DNA from: Actinoplanes oryzae | GTDB taxonomy: Bacteria > Actinomycetota > Actinomycetes > Mycobacteriales > Micromonosporaceae | NCBI RefSeq assembly: GCF_030757795.1 | Contig: NZ_JAUQWH010000026.1 | Coordinates: forward strand, 1-64,000 | Direction: 5' to 3' | DNA: 64,000 nt | Shown: one piece after another, positions 26,254 through 35,852 of the stretch | How the letters are laid out: every line of letters starts with the position of its first letter | Numbering within the stretch: position 1 is the first letter of the stretch | Program-made: the position numbers and the translations under genes | Notes under the pieces: model-generated | Told to the model about the DNA's origin: nothing | Databases searched by the model: none | The model's input: the letters and a program-made list of their open reading frames with translations, nothing else

Positions 26254-27435
26254 TCAGTGGAACAGCGACGGATCGATGGCGTCGGCGAGGAGCCGGTAGC
26301 CGGCATCGTTGCCATGCAGGTGATCGCCGGCGTGCAGGTCGTCGCGGATGCGGCCGGGGTGGGCCGGGTCGCGCCAGGCGGCGTCGAAGTCGATGACGCC
26401 GTCGAAGGCGCCGCTGGTGCGGATCCAGTCGTTGACCGCCTGACGTGCGGACTCGCCCGCCGGTGTGTGTGTCTCGGAGCCTTCGTCGGGGGTGACCGTG
26501 GTGGCGTAGATCTTCACGCCGCGGTCGCGCGCCCGGGCGATCAGCTGCCGGTAACCGGCGATGACGTCGTCGGAGGTCACCGGGTCTCCGGGGAACATGG
26601 CCAGGAACCCGGCCAGGTCCTCGTCCTCGCGCGGCGCGTTGGCGATGCTGATGTCGTTGTGGCCCAGCGACACGATGACGTGGCCGAGGCCGGGCGTGGC
26701 CAGCACGTCGCGATCGAAGCGGGCCAGGCCGGCGGTGCCGAGGCCGTCGTTGAGCATCCGGTTGCCGCTGATGCCCTGGTTGCAGACGTAGAAGCCGCGT
26801 TCGGCCAGCAGCTCCGGCCAGGTCTGATACGCCCCCGGGGTCGAGCCGAAGCCGTCGGCGAGAGAGTCGCTGAGGACGACGATGGACGTGGCCGGGGCCT
26901 CGGGAACGACCTCGACGGCGGAGATCAGGGCCCGCGCCGGCAGTGACTCGGCCTTCTCGGGCACGGTGGCTGCCTCGACGGCGTTGCCCGCGATGATCCA
27001 GCCGGGTTCCAGCGACGAGTCGTGGTAGGTGCGGGTCTGCACCAGTTCCGGCAGGTAGAGGCTGATCGACAGCGTGGTGAGCGCGGGCAGCGGCAGGTCG
27101 ATCGGGTCGCTGAGGATCGGCGCCCCGGCCGGGACGGTGACGTCCGGCCGGCCGGCGAAGGTCAGCACGCGGGCGGTGCCGGCCTCGATCGCGCCGCTGA
27201 CGGCTGCGAGGCCGATCGCCGCCGCGCCGATGGCCAGCGGGGTGGTGCCGTATTCGTTGGTCAGGCGGACGCGGACGCGGGCTCCGCCGCCGCTGAGGCG
27301 CACCACCTGTCGCAGGGTCACATCGGCGAACGGTGGTACGTCGTCCAGGGACCCGAGCCCGGCGTCCGGCGCCTGCGGCGCAGCGCTCCAGGTCCGGACC
27401 CATCCGTGGGTGGTTGCGGCGGTGGTCTGAGTCAC
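26254..27435 (-). CDS. SGNH/GDSL-family hydrolase
   Basis: A 393-residue esterase-type hydrolase. An N-terminal beta domain (about 1-170) precedes the SGNH fold: VVLSDSLADG carries the serine, GISGNR the glycine block, SLGHND the asparagine block, and DHLHGNDAGY the histidine. No signal peptide is seen, although many relatives are secreted. It starts at GTG with GGAGG 7 bases upstream. First gene of the operon with the FAD monooxygenase (26-base gap) and the DUF998 gene. It might deacylate the compound acted on by the hydroxylase. Confidence 0.85.
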   Translation of the reverse strand: MTQTTAATTHGWVRTWSAAPQAPDAGLGSLDDVPPFADVTLRQVVRLSGGGARVRVRLTNEYGTTPLAIGAAAIGLAAVSGAIEAGTARVLTFAGRPDVTVPAGAPILSDPIDLPLPALTTLSISLYLPELVQTRTYHDSSLEPGWIIAGNAVEAATVPEKAESLPARALISAVEVVPEAPATSIVVLSDSLADGFGSTPGAYQTWPELLAERGFYVCNQGISGNRMLNDGLGTAGLARFDRDVLATPGLGHVIVSLGHNDISIANAPREDEDLAGFLAMFPGDPVTSDDVIAGYRQLIARARDRGVKIYATTVTPDEGSETHTPAGESARQAVNDWIRTSGAFDGVIDFDAAWRDPAHPGRIRDDLHAGDHLHGNDAGYRLLADAIDPSLFH

Positions 27436-27553
27436 CCTGTGCCTCCGTGATACGTCAGGTCGTGTGCGGAGCCGCCCGATGCCGGGGCTGTCCGCGGCGG
27501 CGTGTCAAAGCTGACGGATGCCGCTCACACGGCGCTCTCACGGCGCTGGCACA

Positions 27554-27567
27554 CCGGCGATCGCCGG
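27554..27567. repeat. Perfect 14-bp palindrome between SARP gene and its operon
   Basis: CCGGCGATCGCCGG lies in the 156-base gap between the SARP regulator and the SGNH operon. It is flanked by two copies of CTCACACGG and two of CACGGCGCT-like sequence. It could be a regulator site for the operon or a transcript end for the SARP gene. Confidence 0.4.
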
Positions 27568-27591
27568 CTCACACGGTCAGATCGGGGAGAG

Positions 27592-30500
27592 TCAGGCCAT
27601 CAAGGTGGCGGGGCCGGCCGCGGCCGCCGCCGCTTGGCTTGCCTCGAGTCCCCAGCCCCGGCGGTACGCCCGCCCGTAGGCTTCGTCGCCCAGCGTCGCG
27701 CGCCCGCGGTCGGCGAGTTCACGTATCCAGGGATCGGTGTTGTCGTGGGTGCCGCGCAACCGGGACGCGGCGCCGAGCAGGACAGCCGATTCGAGCGGCT
27801 TTCCGCACGCTGCGGCGAGCTCGGCGGCGTGTACCGCCACGACCGCCAGAATCGGCAGGTCCTGGGTCCGGCACGCCGCCGCGTACGCCTGGTCCAGCGC
27901 CTGCCGCGCCCCGGCGAGATCACCAGCCCGGACGAGCAGCGCGGCACGCAGGCCGGCGAGCAGCGCCCGGAGGTGGTCGCCGGGGTGGGCCGCGCCGCTA
28001 CGTACCGGCTGTTCGGTCTCGTCGAGCAGGCGGGCGGCGCGACCCGGGTCGCCCAGCCGCAGCCACGACTCGGCCTCCCGGGCGTTGACCAGCAGTTGCA
28101 GGTCGGCCGAGTTCGTGTGCAGTGCCCGTTGCCGCACCGATTCGATCATGGCGATGGCGGGGGCGGTGTCGCCCTTGCGGAGGTGCAGGTGGATCCAGCG
28201 CAGATCGCTGTCGATCTGGTCGCCGATGCTGAGCGCACCGAACTCGCGGGCCAGGGATCGGGCCTCCCGCAGGTCGGCCAGCGCCCCGTCGAGATCGTCG
28301 TACTGCCGGAGCTGGGATCGCAGGGGTAGCGCGGCGGCCTGCCCCCACCGGTCGCCGACGCCCCGGAAGCACGTCAGGGCCGCCTGCACCTCGGTCCGCG
28401 CGCGGCCGAGTTCGCCCGCGCCCTCCGCGATCTGCGCCTGAAACAGGTGGGCGAGTCCGGTCAGCCACGCGTCACCGGAGTCGGTCAGCTCGGCGAACCC
28501 GAGCAACGCGGCATGATCCTCCTGCAGGAAGGTCAGCAGTACCGGGGCGAAGACCGCGTAGGGGCTCGGCAGCCGCGCGGAGCTGAGCAGCCGGTCGGCG
28601 ACCTCACGCATGCGGGTGCGATCGTCCACGACCTGCTCGGCGCTGTGCTCGACGTGGGTGTCGGCGCGATTGAGCAGGAGCACGGCTTCGGCGCAGGCGC
28701 GTTCGGGCGTCGGCTCGCCCCCGGGTACCGCGAGTGCCTCACCGAGCCAGTAGGCCGCTTCCGGGTTGCGCCCGAACAGCTGCCAGAACCAGGTCAGACT
28801 CAGCGCGAGGGCGACGGCGCCGGAAGCGTCGCCGGCGTCGCATCGCCAGCGCAGGGCGGCCAGGGCGTTGTCGTACTCGGCGCGGATGACGTGGATCGCG
28901 CGCAGCTGGGCCGGTCCGCGCAGCTGGGGGTCGTGCTCGGCGAGCAACCCGGCGAGGTACGCCGCGGCCAGGTCACGGGTGGTCTCGAGCCGGCCGGTCT
29001 CGGCCAGGCGCTGGGTGCCGAACTCGCGGATCGTCTCGAGCATCCGGTAACGGCCCGGTTCGGCCGCGAGCTGCAGCAGCGACCGGTCGACCAGCCCTGC
29101 GAGCAGCTCGGGGACGTCGCCGGGCGGCACCGTGGTGCCCGCGCAGACCGCCACGGCACAGGCGGAGGTGACACCGCCGGGCAGGATCGAGACGCGCTCG
29201 GCGACCGTGCGCTCCTCGTCGCTGAGCAGGTCCCAGCTCCAGGCGATGACCGACCGTAGTGTGCGGTGTCGTGACAGCGAGGTCCGGTTTCCGGTGGAGA
29301 GCAGCCGGAACCGGTCCGACAGCCCGTCGGCCAGTTCGGGTAGTGACAGGGTCCGCAACCGGGCTGCCGCCAGCTCGAGGGCCAGCGGGAGCCCGTCCAG
29401 TCCGCGGACCAGGCGCAGCACCTCCGGCAGCGCGGCCTCCAGGTCGAGGCCGGGGCGCACGGCGGCTGCGCGCTCCCGGAACAGCCGCACCGACGGTGCG
29501 CGCAGGATCTGCTCGATGCCGTCGTCCGGGCCGGGCAGGGCGAGTGGCCCCAGCGGCACCAGTGCTTCGCCGTGGACGGCGAGGGGCTCGCGGCTGGTGG
29601 TCAGCACGTGCAGCCCCGGGCTACGCGACAGCAGCGCCGCGCACAGCAGCGCCACCGCTTCGATCAGGTGCTCGCAGTTGTCGAGCAACAGCAGGCACTC
29701 TCGGCCGTCGAGTTGCTCGACCAGGACCTCCAGTTCGTCGCCGTCCGCGGGTTTACGTCCGTCTTTCCGCGCGTCGAAGAGCGCGCCGCCGCGCAGCCCG
29801 ATCGCCGCGAGCACCGCGGCGGCGACCTTGGCCGGCTCGGTCACCGAAGCCAGATCGATCATCCACGCGCCGTCGTGATACTCGTGGCGGTGGTACCGGG
29901 CGGCCTCGACCGCGAGCCGGGTCTTGCCGGCGCCACCCGGGCCCACCACGGTGACCAGCCGCCCGGCGGCGAGCAATGTTCCGATGCGTTCGAGGTCGGC
30001 GTCACGTCCGATGAGGCTCGTCAACGGGGTCGGCAGATTGCCCGGTTTCGGTCTCTCCGCGGCGGCGGGGGTCCGCAGCAGATCCACATGCCGGTCTCGC
30101 AGGGCGGTGCCCGGATCGGCGCCAAGGTCCTCGGCAAGGGCCTCGCGGAGCCGCTCGTACCGGCCCAGGGCCTCGGCTTGGCGGCCCTGTGCGGCGAGGG
30201 CGTCCATGAGCAGTCCGGTCGCTCGCTCGTGAACGGGCTGCCCGGTGAGCAGAGCAGCCAGGCGAGCCTCGGCCGCTGCGGGCTGACCCAGGGCCAGTTC
30301 GGCGCCGGCCAGATCGACGACCGTCTCGACCGACAGGTGCGCCAGCCGCATCGCGGTTGTGGGCGCCACCCCGGCGACGACGGCCGGCTCCGCGCCCGGA
30401 TACGCGCCCCACAACGTCACCGCCTCGGTCAGCAGGGCCGCCGCCGTGATCGGGTCACCGGCGCGCAAGCGATCGCGGCCGGCCGTGGCGAGCTGCTCGA

Positions 30501-30801
30501 AGCGCAGCGCGTCGACGTCGTCCGCGTCGATGTCCAGGAGGTAGCCACCGGCGGCCTGCTCGACGCTGCCGGGCGAGCCGAGAATGCGGCGCAGCCGGGA
30601 GACGAGGGACTGCAGCGCATGGGCGGGGCCGGCCGGTGGGTCGTCGGCCCAGATCGCGTCCACCAGCACGTCCTGCTCGACGGATCGGCCACCGGCCAGC
30701 GCCAGCCGTACGACCAGCGCCCGTAACCTGGCACCCGGAACCGCGACGGTTGCCTCGCCGCGAGCGGTCCGGAAAGCGCCGAGCAGGGTGACGCGCAGCA
30801 T
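27592..30801 (-). CDS. SARP-family regulator with NB-ARC ATPase and TPR domains
   Basis: A 1069-residue AfsR-like regulator. The N-terminal winged-helix DNA-binding domain (about 1-90, MLRVTLLGAF onward) is followed by the bacterial transcriptional activation domain (about 95-240). The NB-ARC ATPase has a P-loop GPGGAGKTRLA near residue 285 and Walker B LLLLDNCEHL. The C-terminal 450 residues are helical TPR-like repeats. Such proteins bind direct heptameric repeats and activate secondary-metabolite or stress operons on ATP or ligand sensing. It lies just upstream of the SGNH-monooxygenase-DUF998 operon on the same strand, its likeliest local target. Confidence 0.92.
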   Translation of the reverse strand: MLRVTLLGAFRTARGEATVAVPGARLRALVVRLALAGGRSVEQDVLVDAIWADDPPAGPAHALQSLVSRLRRILGSPGSVEQAAGGYLLDIDADDVDALRFEQLATAGRDRLRAGDPITAAALLTEAVTLWGAYPGAEPAVVAGVAPTTAMRLAHLSVETVVDLAGAELALGQPAAAEARLAALLTGQPVHERATGLLMDALAAQGRQAEALGRYERLREALAEDLGADPGTALRDRHVDLLRTPAAAERPKPGNLPTPLTSLIGRDADLERIGTLLAAGRLVTVVGPGGAGKTRLAVEAARYHRHEYHDGAWMIDLASVTEPAKVAAAVLAAIGLRGGALFDARKDGRKPADGDELEVLVEQLDGRECLLLLDNCEHLIEAVALLCAALLSRSPGLHVLTTSREPLAVHGEALVPLGPLALPGPDDGIEQILRAPSVRLFRERAAAVRPGLDLEAALPEVLRLVRGLDGLPLALELAAARLRTLSLPELADGLSDRFRLLSTGNRTSLSRHRTLRSVIAWSWDLLSDEERTVAERVSILPGGVTSACAVAVCAGTTVPPGDVPELLAGLVDRSLLQLAAEPGRYRMLETIREFGTQRLAETGRLETTRDLAAAYLAGLLAEHDPQLRGPAQLRAIHVIRAEYDNALAALRWRCDAGDASGAVALALSLTWFWQLFGRNPEAAYWLGEALAVPGGEPTPERACAEAVLLLNRADTHVEHSAEQVVDDRTRMREVADRLLSSARLPSPYAVFAPVLLTFLQEDHAALLGFAELTDSGDAWLTGLAHLFQAQIAEGAGELGRARTEVQAALTCFRGVGDRWGQAAALPLRSQLRQYDDLDGALADLREARSLAREFGALSIGDQIDSDLRWIHLHLRKGDTAPAIAMIESVRQRALHTNSADLQLLVNAREAESWLRLGDPGRAARLLDETEQPVRSGAAHPGDHLRALLAGLRAALLVRAGDLAGARQALDQAYAAACRTQDLPILAVVAVHAAELAAACGKPLESAVLLGAASRLRGTHDNTDPWIRELADRGRATLGDEAYGRAYRRGWGLEASQAAAAAAGPATLMA

Positions 30802-30823
30802 CGCACCCCCTTCCCTCTGATGA

Positions 30824-31087
30824 TCACGGCGCGAACCACGCCGTCGTGTGCCCGCGGGCGCAACTCCGGTTGTCCCCGCACCCTAGCTCCGGCCGGACGG
30901 GATCCACGTCGAAGCCGTCGATCCGAGCCCTGCGGCCTGGCGCCTCGACCATGACGACGATCGGGTCCCGCCCGTGGCCGAGGCAGCGAAGGGCATCGTC
31001 GGGGCGGTACTGCGGGCCCAGGACGCACCTGGCGGCACTCAGCGGTGCCGACCCGTACCCCCGTCGCCGCCCGCGCGGGCACGCCAC
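30824..31087 (-). CDS. Possible small hypothetical protein upstream of the SARP gene
   Basis: An 87-codon frame from a GTG without a ribosome-binding site. Its C-terminal half reads plausibly (DALRCLGHGRDPIVVMVEAP, then LGCGDNRSCARGHTTAWFA with three cysteines) and codon third positions are mostly G or C. It ends 22 bases before the SARP start, so it could be its leader gene. The first 20 residues are Arg-rich and doubtful. Without homologues it stays uncertain; the 30802-31148 gap otherwise holds only the trmB promoter. Confidence 0.3.
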   Translation of the reverse strand: MACPRGRRRGYGSAPLSAARCVLGPQYRPDDALRCLGHGRDPIVVMVEAPGRRARIDGFDVDPVRPELGCGDNRSCARGHTTAWFAP

Positions 31088-31133
31088 CGGCTGAAAGCGG
31101 CGCCGCGGCGCCGGGCCGGAACGGGGCGTTCCC

Positions 31134-31139
31134 TAGACT
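31134..31139 (+). promoter_or_regulatory. -10 element TAGACT before trmB
   Basis: TAGACT ends 9 bases before the trmB ATG, and no ribosome-binding site is visible, consistent with a leaderless or nearly leaderless transcript. The -35 is not recognisable. Confidence 0.35.
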
Positions 31140-31148
31140 TGGCGTCTG

Positions 31149-31832
31149 ATGGACGACACCGACGCGCGACCGATCCGGACCTTTCACCCGCGCCGGGGGC
31201 GCATGGGCAACCGGCATGCCGAGGCCTTCGCGGAGTTGTGGCCCCGGTTCGGGATCACGATCGAGGACGGCGACCGCAGCCCACTGGACCTCGCCGAGCT
31301 GTTCGGGCGGGAGGCGCCGGTCCTGCTCGAGATCGGCTTCGGCATGGGGGACAGCACCGCGGCGATGGCGGCGGCCGATCCCGGGCGGAGCTATCTGGGG
31401 ATCGAGGTGCACACGCCCGGCATCGCGAATCTGCTGGCGCTGGTCGGGGAGCGGGGCCTCGGCAACGTCCGGGTGGCCCATGGCGACGCGATGGAGCTGG
31501 TCCGGCGGCTGTCGCCGGGGAGTCTCGACGCCGTGCACGCGTTCTTTCCCGACCCGTGGCCGAAGGCGCGGCATCACAAGCGGCGCCTCATCCAGCCGGC
31601 CAACGTGGCGCTGCTGCGGGAGCGGCTCAGGCCGGGCGGGACCCTGCACTGCGCCACCGACTGGGCGCACTACGGCGAGGCGATGCTGGAGACGCTGGAC
31701 GCTGATCCGGGGCTGGTCAACGCGTACGACGGCTTCGCCCCGCGGCCGGAGGAGCGGCCGCTGACGAAGTTCGAGCAGCGGGGGGTCCGGGCCGGGCGGG
31801 CCATCGTCGACCTGGTGTTTCGCCGCATTTGA
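31149..31832 (+). CDS. trmB: tRNA (guanine-N7-)-methyltransferase
   Basis: SAM-dependent enzyme that forms m7G46 in the variable loop of tRNAs. It has 227 residues, the usual length. VLLEIGFGMGDS is the SAM-binding motif I, YLGIEVHTPGI follows, and HAFFPDPWPKARHHKRRL is the signature of TrmB proteins. The C-terminal TKFEQRG is the conserved tRNA-binding segment. It stands 48 bases upstream of the sensor kinase and may share its transcript. Confidence 0.95.
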   Translation: MDDTDARPIRTFHPRRGRMGNRHAEAFAELWPRFGITIEDGDRSPLDLAELFGREAPVLLEIGFGMGDSTAAMAAADPGRSYLGIEVHTPGIANLLALVGERGLGNVRVAHGDAMELVRRLSPGSLDAVHAFFPDPWPKARHHKRRLIQPANVALLRERLRPGGTLHCATDWAHYGEAMLETLDADPGLVNAYDGFAPRPEERPLTKFEQRGVRAGRAIVDLVFRRI

Positions 31833-31880
31833 CCTGTTTCGGGGGGCTGCGGACCGTACGCTGAGAGGCGGAGGTCGCGC

Positions 31881-33920
31881 ATGCCACTCAGCGAAGACGC
31901 CGGCGCGCTGAACAGTGGCGCCGCGGATCACCTCGCCGCGCTCGTGGCCCGGGCGACCCGCGCGCCGTGCGCCCTCGTGCACTTCGCCGAGGACGGCCGG
32001 CTGCGGCTCTGGGGCGGCTACGGCCTGGAGACCCCGCGCGAGCGGATCAGTGACCTGCCCATGGACGAGGGCCTCGCGGGCATCGTCGTGTCCACCGGCA
32101 AGGAGCTGGTCATCGACGACCTCACCACCGGGGAGTGGCCCGTCGAGGCGCCGGGACGGCGGCCCGGGGCGTTCCTGGCGTTCCCGATCCGGGGCGAGCA
32201 CGGCGACATCCTCGGCATGTGCTGCGTGGTGGAGCCGGAGCCCCGGAAGTGGGAGGACGCCGACGTGGCCGCCGTCGCCGAGGGCGCCCGGGTCGGCACG
32301 CTGCTCATCACCGAGCACCGGGCCCGGCAGGAGATCGACCGGCAGCGCCGGTTCCTCGACGCCGTGCTCGACAGCCTGCACGACGGCGTCACGGCCTGCG
32401 ACGCCGACGGCAACGTGGTGCTGCTCAACAAGCGGATGCAGCAGCTCTGGGGCGACCGCCCGCTGCCGCGCACGATGGCGGACATCGACGTGATCGCCGG
32501 CTTCACCGACGGGACAGGGGAGCCGGTCCGGCGCGCGGACATCGCGATCCTGCGGGCACTGCGCGGGGAGCCCGTCCGCAACCACGAGGTCGAGCTGCAG
32601 GGCCGCGGGCGCCCCACGCGCCACTACGTCGTGGACGCGCAGCCGATCACCGGGCCGGCCGGCGACACGATCGGCGCCGTCCAGGCGATGCAGGACGTGA
32701 CCCGGCGCAAACGGGCCGAGCGGTTCCGGACGTGCGAGATCGAGGTGATCACGGCGCTGGCGGAGGCCCGTACCGTCGAGGCGGCCGGGCCCCGCGTGCT
32801 GGAGGCCATCGTCCGGACCCTGGGCTGGACCCACGCCGAGCTGTGGCTGGTCGACGACGCGGCGCAGACGATCCGCTCGGCGGCGCAGTGGAGCGCCCCG
32901 ACCTGGGACGGGGGCATCGAGGTCCCGGACGAGCTGCCGTACGGCGTCGGGCTCGCCGGCCGCGCGTGGCAGGCCGGCAAGCCGCTGTGGATCCGCGACG
33001 TCGGCCGCCCGCAGAGCCTCATCTCGCCGGAGACCGCCGCCGAGTCCCGGCTGCACGCCGCGCTGGCCATCCCGGTGCGGCACGGGCTCGAGGCGCTGGG
33101 CGTGCTCTCGGTCTTCGCCGACAGCGCGGAGAACCACGAGGACGAGCTCGTCGCCCTGATGTCCGGCATCGCCGCGCACATCGGGCAGTTCCTCGAGGCG
33201 CGGCTGGTGGAGGACCTGCAACGCCAGCTGATCCGGACCAAGAACGAGTACCTGGCGCTGATCGGGCACGAGCTGCGGACGCCGCTGACGTCCATCGCGG
33301 CGTACACGGAGCTGTTGCGCGAGGCCGACGCGAAGACGCTCACCGAGGACGGGCCGGCGATGCTGGAGGTCGTCGACCGGAACACCACGCAGCTGCGGCA
33401 CATCATCGGCGAGCTGCTGGAACTGTCCGCTCTCGACACCGGGCACGCCGAGGTGCAGCTCACGCCCATCGACCTGGCCGAGGTGGTGCGCGAGGCCGTC
33501 GCCCGTACGCGGGAAGCAGTCGACGGGGAACCGCTCACCATCGACGCCGACCTGCCCCCGCAGCTGGTGTTGCCCGGGGACCGCAAGCGCCTGCGCCAGG
33601 TCCTCGACAACCTGCTCGGCAACGCGGTCCGCTACAGCCCGGACGGCGGCCGCGTCACCGTCACGCTGCGCGAGGAGGGCCGGGCGGCGGAACTGTCCGT
33701 CTCGGACACCGGCATCGGCGTCTCCCCGGACGAGCGCGAGAAGATGTTCACCGGCCTCTACCGGACGAGCCGGGCAAGGGACAGAGCCATTCCGGGTACG
33801 GGCCTGGGCCTCACCCTGAGCCGCGCGGTCGTCCAGCGGCACCACGGCAGCATCGAGCTCATCGACGACGACGGCCCGGGCACCACCATCCGCGTCCGCC
33901 TGCCGCTCGACGCCCGCTGA
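31881..33920 (+). CDS. Orphan GAF-PAS-GAF sensor histidine kinase
   Basis: A 679-residue soluble histidine kinase without membrane segments. Domains in order: GAF (about 15-145), PAS (155-275), GAF (290-440), HisKA with H463 in LIGHELRTP, and HATPase (about 560-679) with the N box DNLLGNAVRYSP, G1 SDTGIGVS and G2 GTGLGLTL. It should sense a cytoplasmic signal, perhaps redox or a small ligand, and phosphorylate a response regulator encoded elsewhere; none is adjacent. GGAGG lies 7 bases before the ATG. Confidence 0.92.
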   Translation: MPLSEDAGALNSGAADHLAALVARATRAPCALVHFAEDGRLRLWGGYGLETPRERISDLPMDEGLAGIVVSTGKELVIDDLTTGEWPVEAPGRRPGAFLAFPIRGEHGDILGMCCVVEPEPRKWEDADVAAVAEGARVGTLLITEHRARQEIDRQRRFLDAVLDSLHDGVTACDADGNVVLLNKRMQQLWGDRPLPRTMADIDVIAGFTDGTGEPVRRADIAILRALRGEPVRNHEVELQGRGRPTRHYVVDAQPITGPAGDTIGAVQAMQDVTRRKRAERFRTCEIEVITALAEARTVEAAGPRVLEAIVRTLGWTHAELWLVDDAAQTIRSAAQWSAPTWDGGIEVPDELPYGVGLAGRAWQAGKPLWIRDVGRPQSLISPETAAESRLHAALAIPVRHGLEALGVLSVFADSAENHEDELVALMSGIAAHIGQFLEARLVEDLQRQLIRTKNEYLALIGHELRTPLTSIAAYTELLREADAKTLTEDGPAMLEVVDRNTTQLRHIIGELLELSALDTGHAEVQLTPIDLAEVVREAVARTREAVDGEPLTIDADLPPQLVLPGDRKRLRQVLDNLLGNAVRYSPDGGRVTVTLREEGRAAELSVSDTGIGVSPDEREKMFTGLYRTSRARDRAIPGTGLGLTLSRAVVQRHHGSIELIDDDGPGTTIRVRLPLDAR

Positions 33921-33994
33921 CATCGGCGCTCCGAGTTGTGCCGGTGGGCCGGGGCCGGTAGGGAGGAGGGGTCCCTTCTCGTTCCGGAGGCACG

Positions 33995-35788
33995 ATGAGA
34001 TCCACTTTGGCCCTGCCGATCACGGCGGTCGTGGCGATCGCCACGACGGCGCTCGTGCCCACCGGGGCGAGCGCGCACGGCACGAAGGCAACCCCCACGG
34101 CGATCGGGTACGGAGGCGCCGTCACCACCGTGGACGCGACCGCCACCGCTGTCGGCCTCGACGTGCTGCGCCGTGGCGGCAACGCGGTCGACGCCGCCGT
34201 GGCCGCGGCTGCCACCCTCGGCGTCACCGAGCCGTTCTCCGCGGGGATCGGCGGCGGCGGCTTCTTCGTCTACTACGACGCCAAGCGCCGGACGGTCAGC
34301 ACGATCGACGGGCGGGAGTCCGGGCCGGCGACGATGACCGAGCGTACCTTCATCGATCCGGCGGACGGGTTGCCGTACGACTTCCCGGAGGCCCGGGTCA
34401 GCGGTCTTTCCGCCGGCACGCCCGGTACGCTCGCCACGTGGGAGGCCGCGACGCGCAAGTGGGGCAGCCGCTCGCTGGGCAGCCTGTTGCAGCCGGCCGC
34501 CGCCGTGGCCGATCGGGGCTTCGCCGTCGACGCCACCTTCAACCAGCAGGTCACCGACAACCTGGCCGCGTTCGCGCAGTTCAGCTCGACCCGTGACCTG
34601 TACCTGCCCGGTGGCGCGCCGCCCGCGGTCGGCAGCGTCCAGCGCAATCCGGATCTGGCCGACACCTACCGGCTGATCGCGCGCAAGGGCACCGGCGTCT
34701 TCTACCGCGGCGCGGTCGGTGCGGACATCGTGCGTACGGTGCAGAATCCGCCCGTGGCCACCGACCCGGCGCAGCCGTGGGCCTACCCGATCCGCCCCGG
34801 CGACCTGCGGCTCTCCGACCTCAGGAACTACCAGGTGCGCTACCCGGCGCCCACGAAGTCGGACTACCGCGGGCTGACCGTCTACGGCATGTCGACGCCG
34901 TCCAGCGGTGGTGTCGCCGTCAGCGAGGCGCTCAACATCCTGGAGCGGACCAAGCTGTCCCAGGCAGACACCATCAAAGCCCTGCACTGGTACGCCGAAG
35001 CCTCCGCCCTGTCCTTCGCCGACCGCAACCGCTACGTCGGCGCGTACACGCCGGACAGCATCCTGAAGAAGCTGGTCAGCGACTCCTGGGCCGGTCAGCG
35101 CGCCTGCCAGATCAACCCGTCGCGCGCCCTGACCAAGCCGGTCGCCCCCGGCGACATCAACGCGACCGGCTGCTCGCCCGCCGCCGTCGGTGGCCCCGTC
35201 GAGCAGGGGCAGAGCACCACCAACCTGACCGTCAGCGACAAGTGGGGCAACGTCGTCGAGTACACGCTCACGATCGAGCAGACCGGCGGCAACGCGATGG
35301 TCGTGCCCGGCCGGGGCTTCCTGCTCAACAACGAGCTGACCGACTTCAACTTCACCGGCACGCAGGGCACCGCGCCCGACCCGAACCTGCCTGGCCCGAA
35401 CAAGCGTCCCCGCAGCTCGATGTCGCCGACCGTCGTGCTGAAGGACGGCAAGCCGTTCCTCGCGCTCGGCTCGCCGGGCGGCGCCACCATCATCACGACG
35501 GTGCTGCAGATCCTGCTCAACCGGGTCGACCTCGGCATGACCCTGCCGCAGGCGATGGCCGCCCCGCGCGCGTCGCAGCGCAACACCGCCGGCATCCAGG
35601 CCGAGCCCGCCTTCCACGCCCGGTACGGCCCGCAGCTCGAAGCCCTCGGCCACACGTTCGGCCCCGACGTCGCCGAGCTGGGCGCGGCGACGGCGATCGA
35701 GTTCACCAGGCACGGCGGCCTGATCGCCACCGCCGAGCCCGCCCGGCGCGGCGGCGGGGCGGCAGCGGTCGTCAAGCCGTCCCGCTGA
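33995..35788 (+). CDS. ggt: Gamma-glutamyltransferase, secreted
   Basis: A 597-residue Ntn-hydrolase that cleaves or transfers gamma-glutamyl groups from glutathione and related peptides outside the cell. The signal peptide ends near TGASAHG. The precursor self-cleaves before the threonine in QSTTNLTV, giving large and small subunits. Other family blocks are GGNAVDAAVAAAATLGVTEP, GIGGGGFFVYYD, NNELTDF, RPRSSMSPT and GSPGGATIITTV. GGAGG precedes the ATG. A strong terminator follows. Confidence 0.93.
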   Translation: MRSTLALPITAVVAIATTALVPTGASAHGTKATPTAIGYGGAVTTVDATATAVGLDVLRRGGNAVDAAVAAAATLGVTEPFSAGIGGGGFFVYYDAKRRTVSTIDGRESGPATMTERTFIDPADGLPYDFPEARVSGLSAGTPGTLATWEAATRKWGSRSLGSLLQPAAAVADRGFAVDATFNQQVTDNLAAFAQFSSTRDLYLPGGAPPAVGSVQRNPDLADTYRLIARKGTGVFYRGAVGADIVRTVQNPPVATDPAQPWAYPIRPGDLRLSDLRNYQVRYPAPTKSDYRGLTVYGMSTPSSGGVAVSEALNILERTKLSQADTIKALHWYAEASALSFADRNRYVGAYTPDSILKKLVSDSWAGQRACQINPSRALTKPVAPGDINATGCSPAAVGGPVEQGQSTTNLTVSDKWGNVVEYTLTIEQTGGNAMVVPGRGFLLNNELTDFNFTGTQGTAPDPNLPGPNKRPRSSMSPTVVLKDGKPFLALGSPGGATIITTVLQILLNRVDLGMTLPQAMAAPRASQRNTAGIQAEPAFHARYGPQLEALGHTFGPDVAELGAATAIEFTRHGGLIATAEPARRGGGAAAVVKPSR

Positions 35789-35798
35789 CCGCCCGAAA

Positions 35799-35828
35799 CC
35801 CGGGACGGCTCCCCCGAGCCGTCCCGGG
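35799..35828 (+). terminator. Strong hairpin after ggt
   Basis: CCCGGGACGGCTC (35799-35811) and GAGCCGTCCCGGG (35816-35828) form a perfect 13-bp stem with a CCCC loop, 10 bases after the ggt stop. No U-run. Confidence 0.75.
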
Positions 35829-35852
35829 CCCATGTCCACCGAAGGCGGCGGG

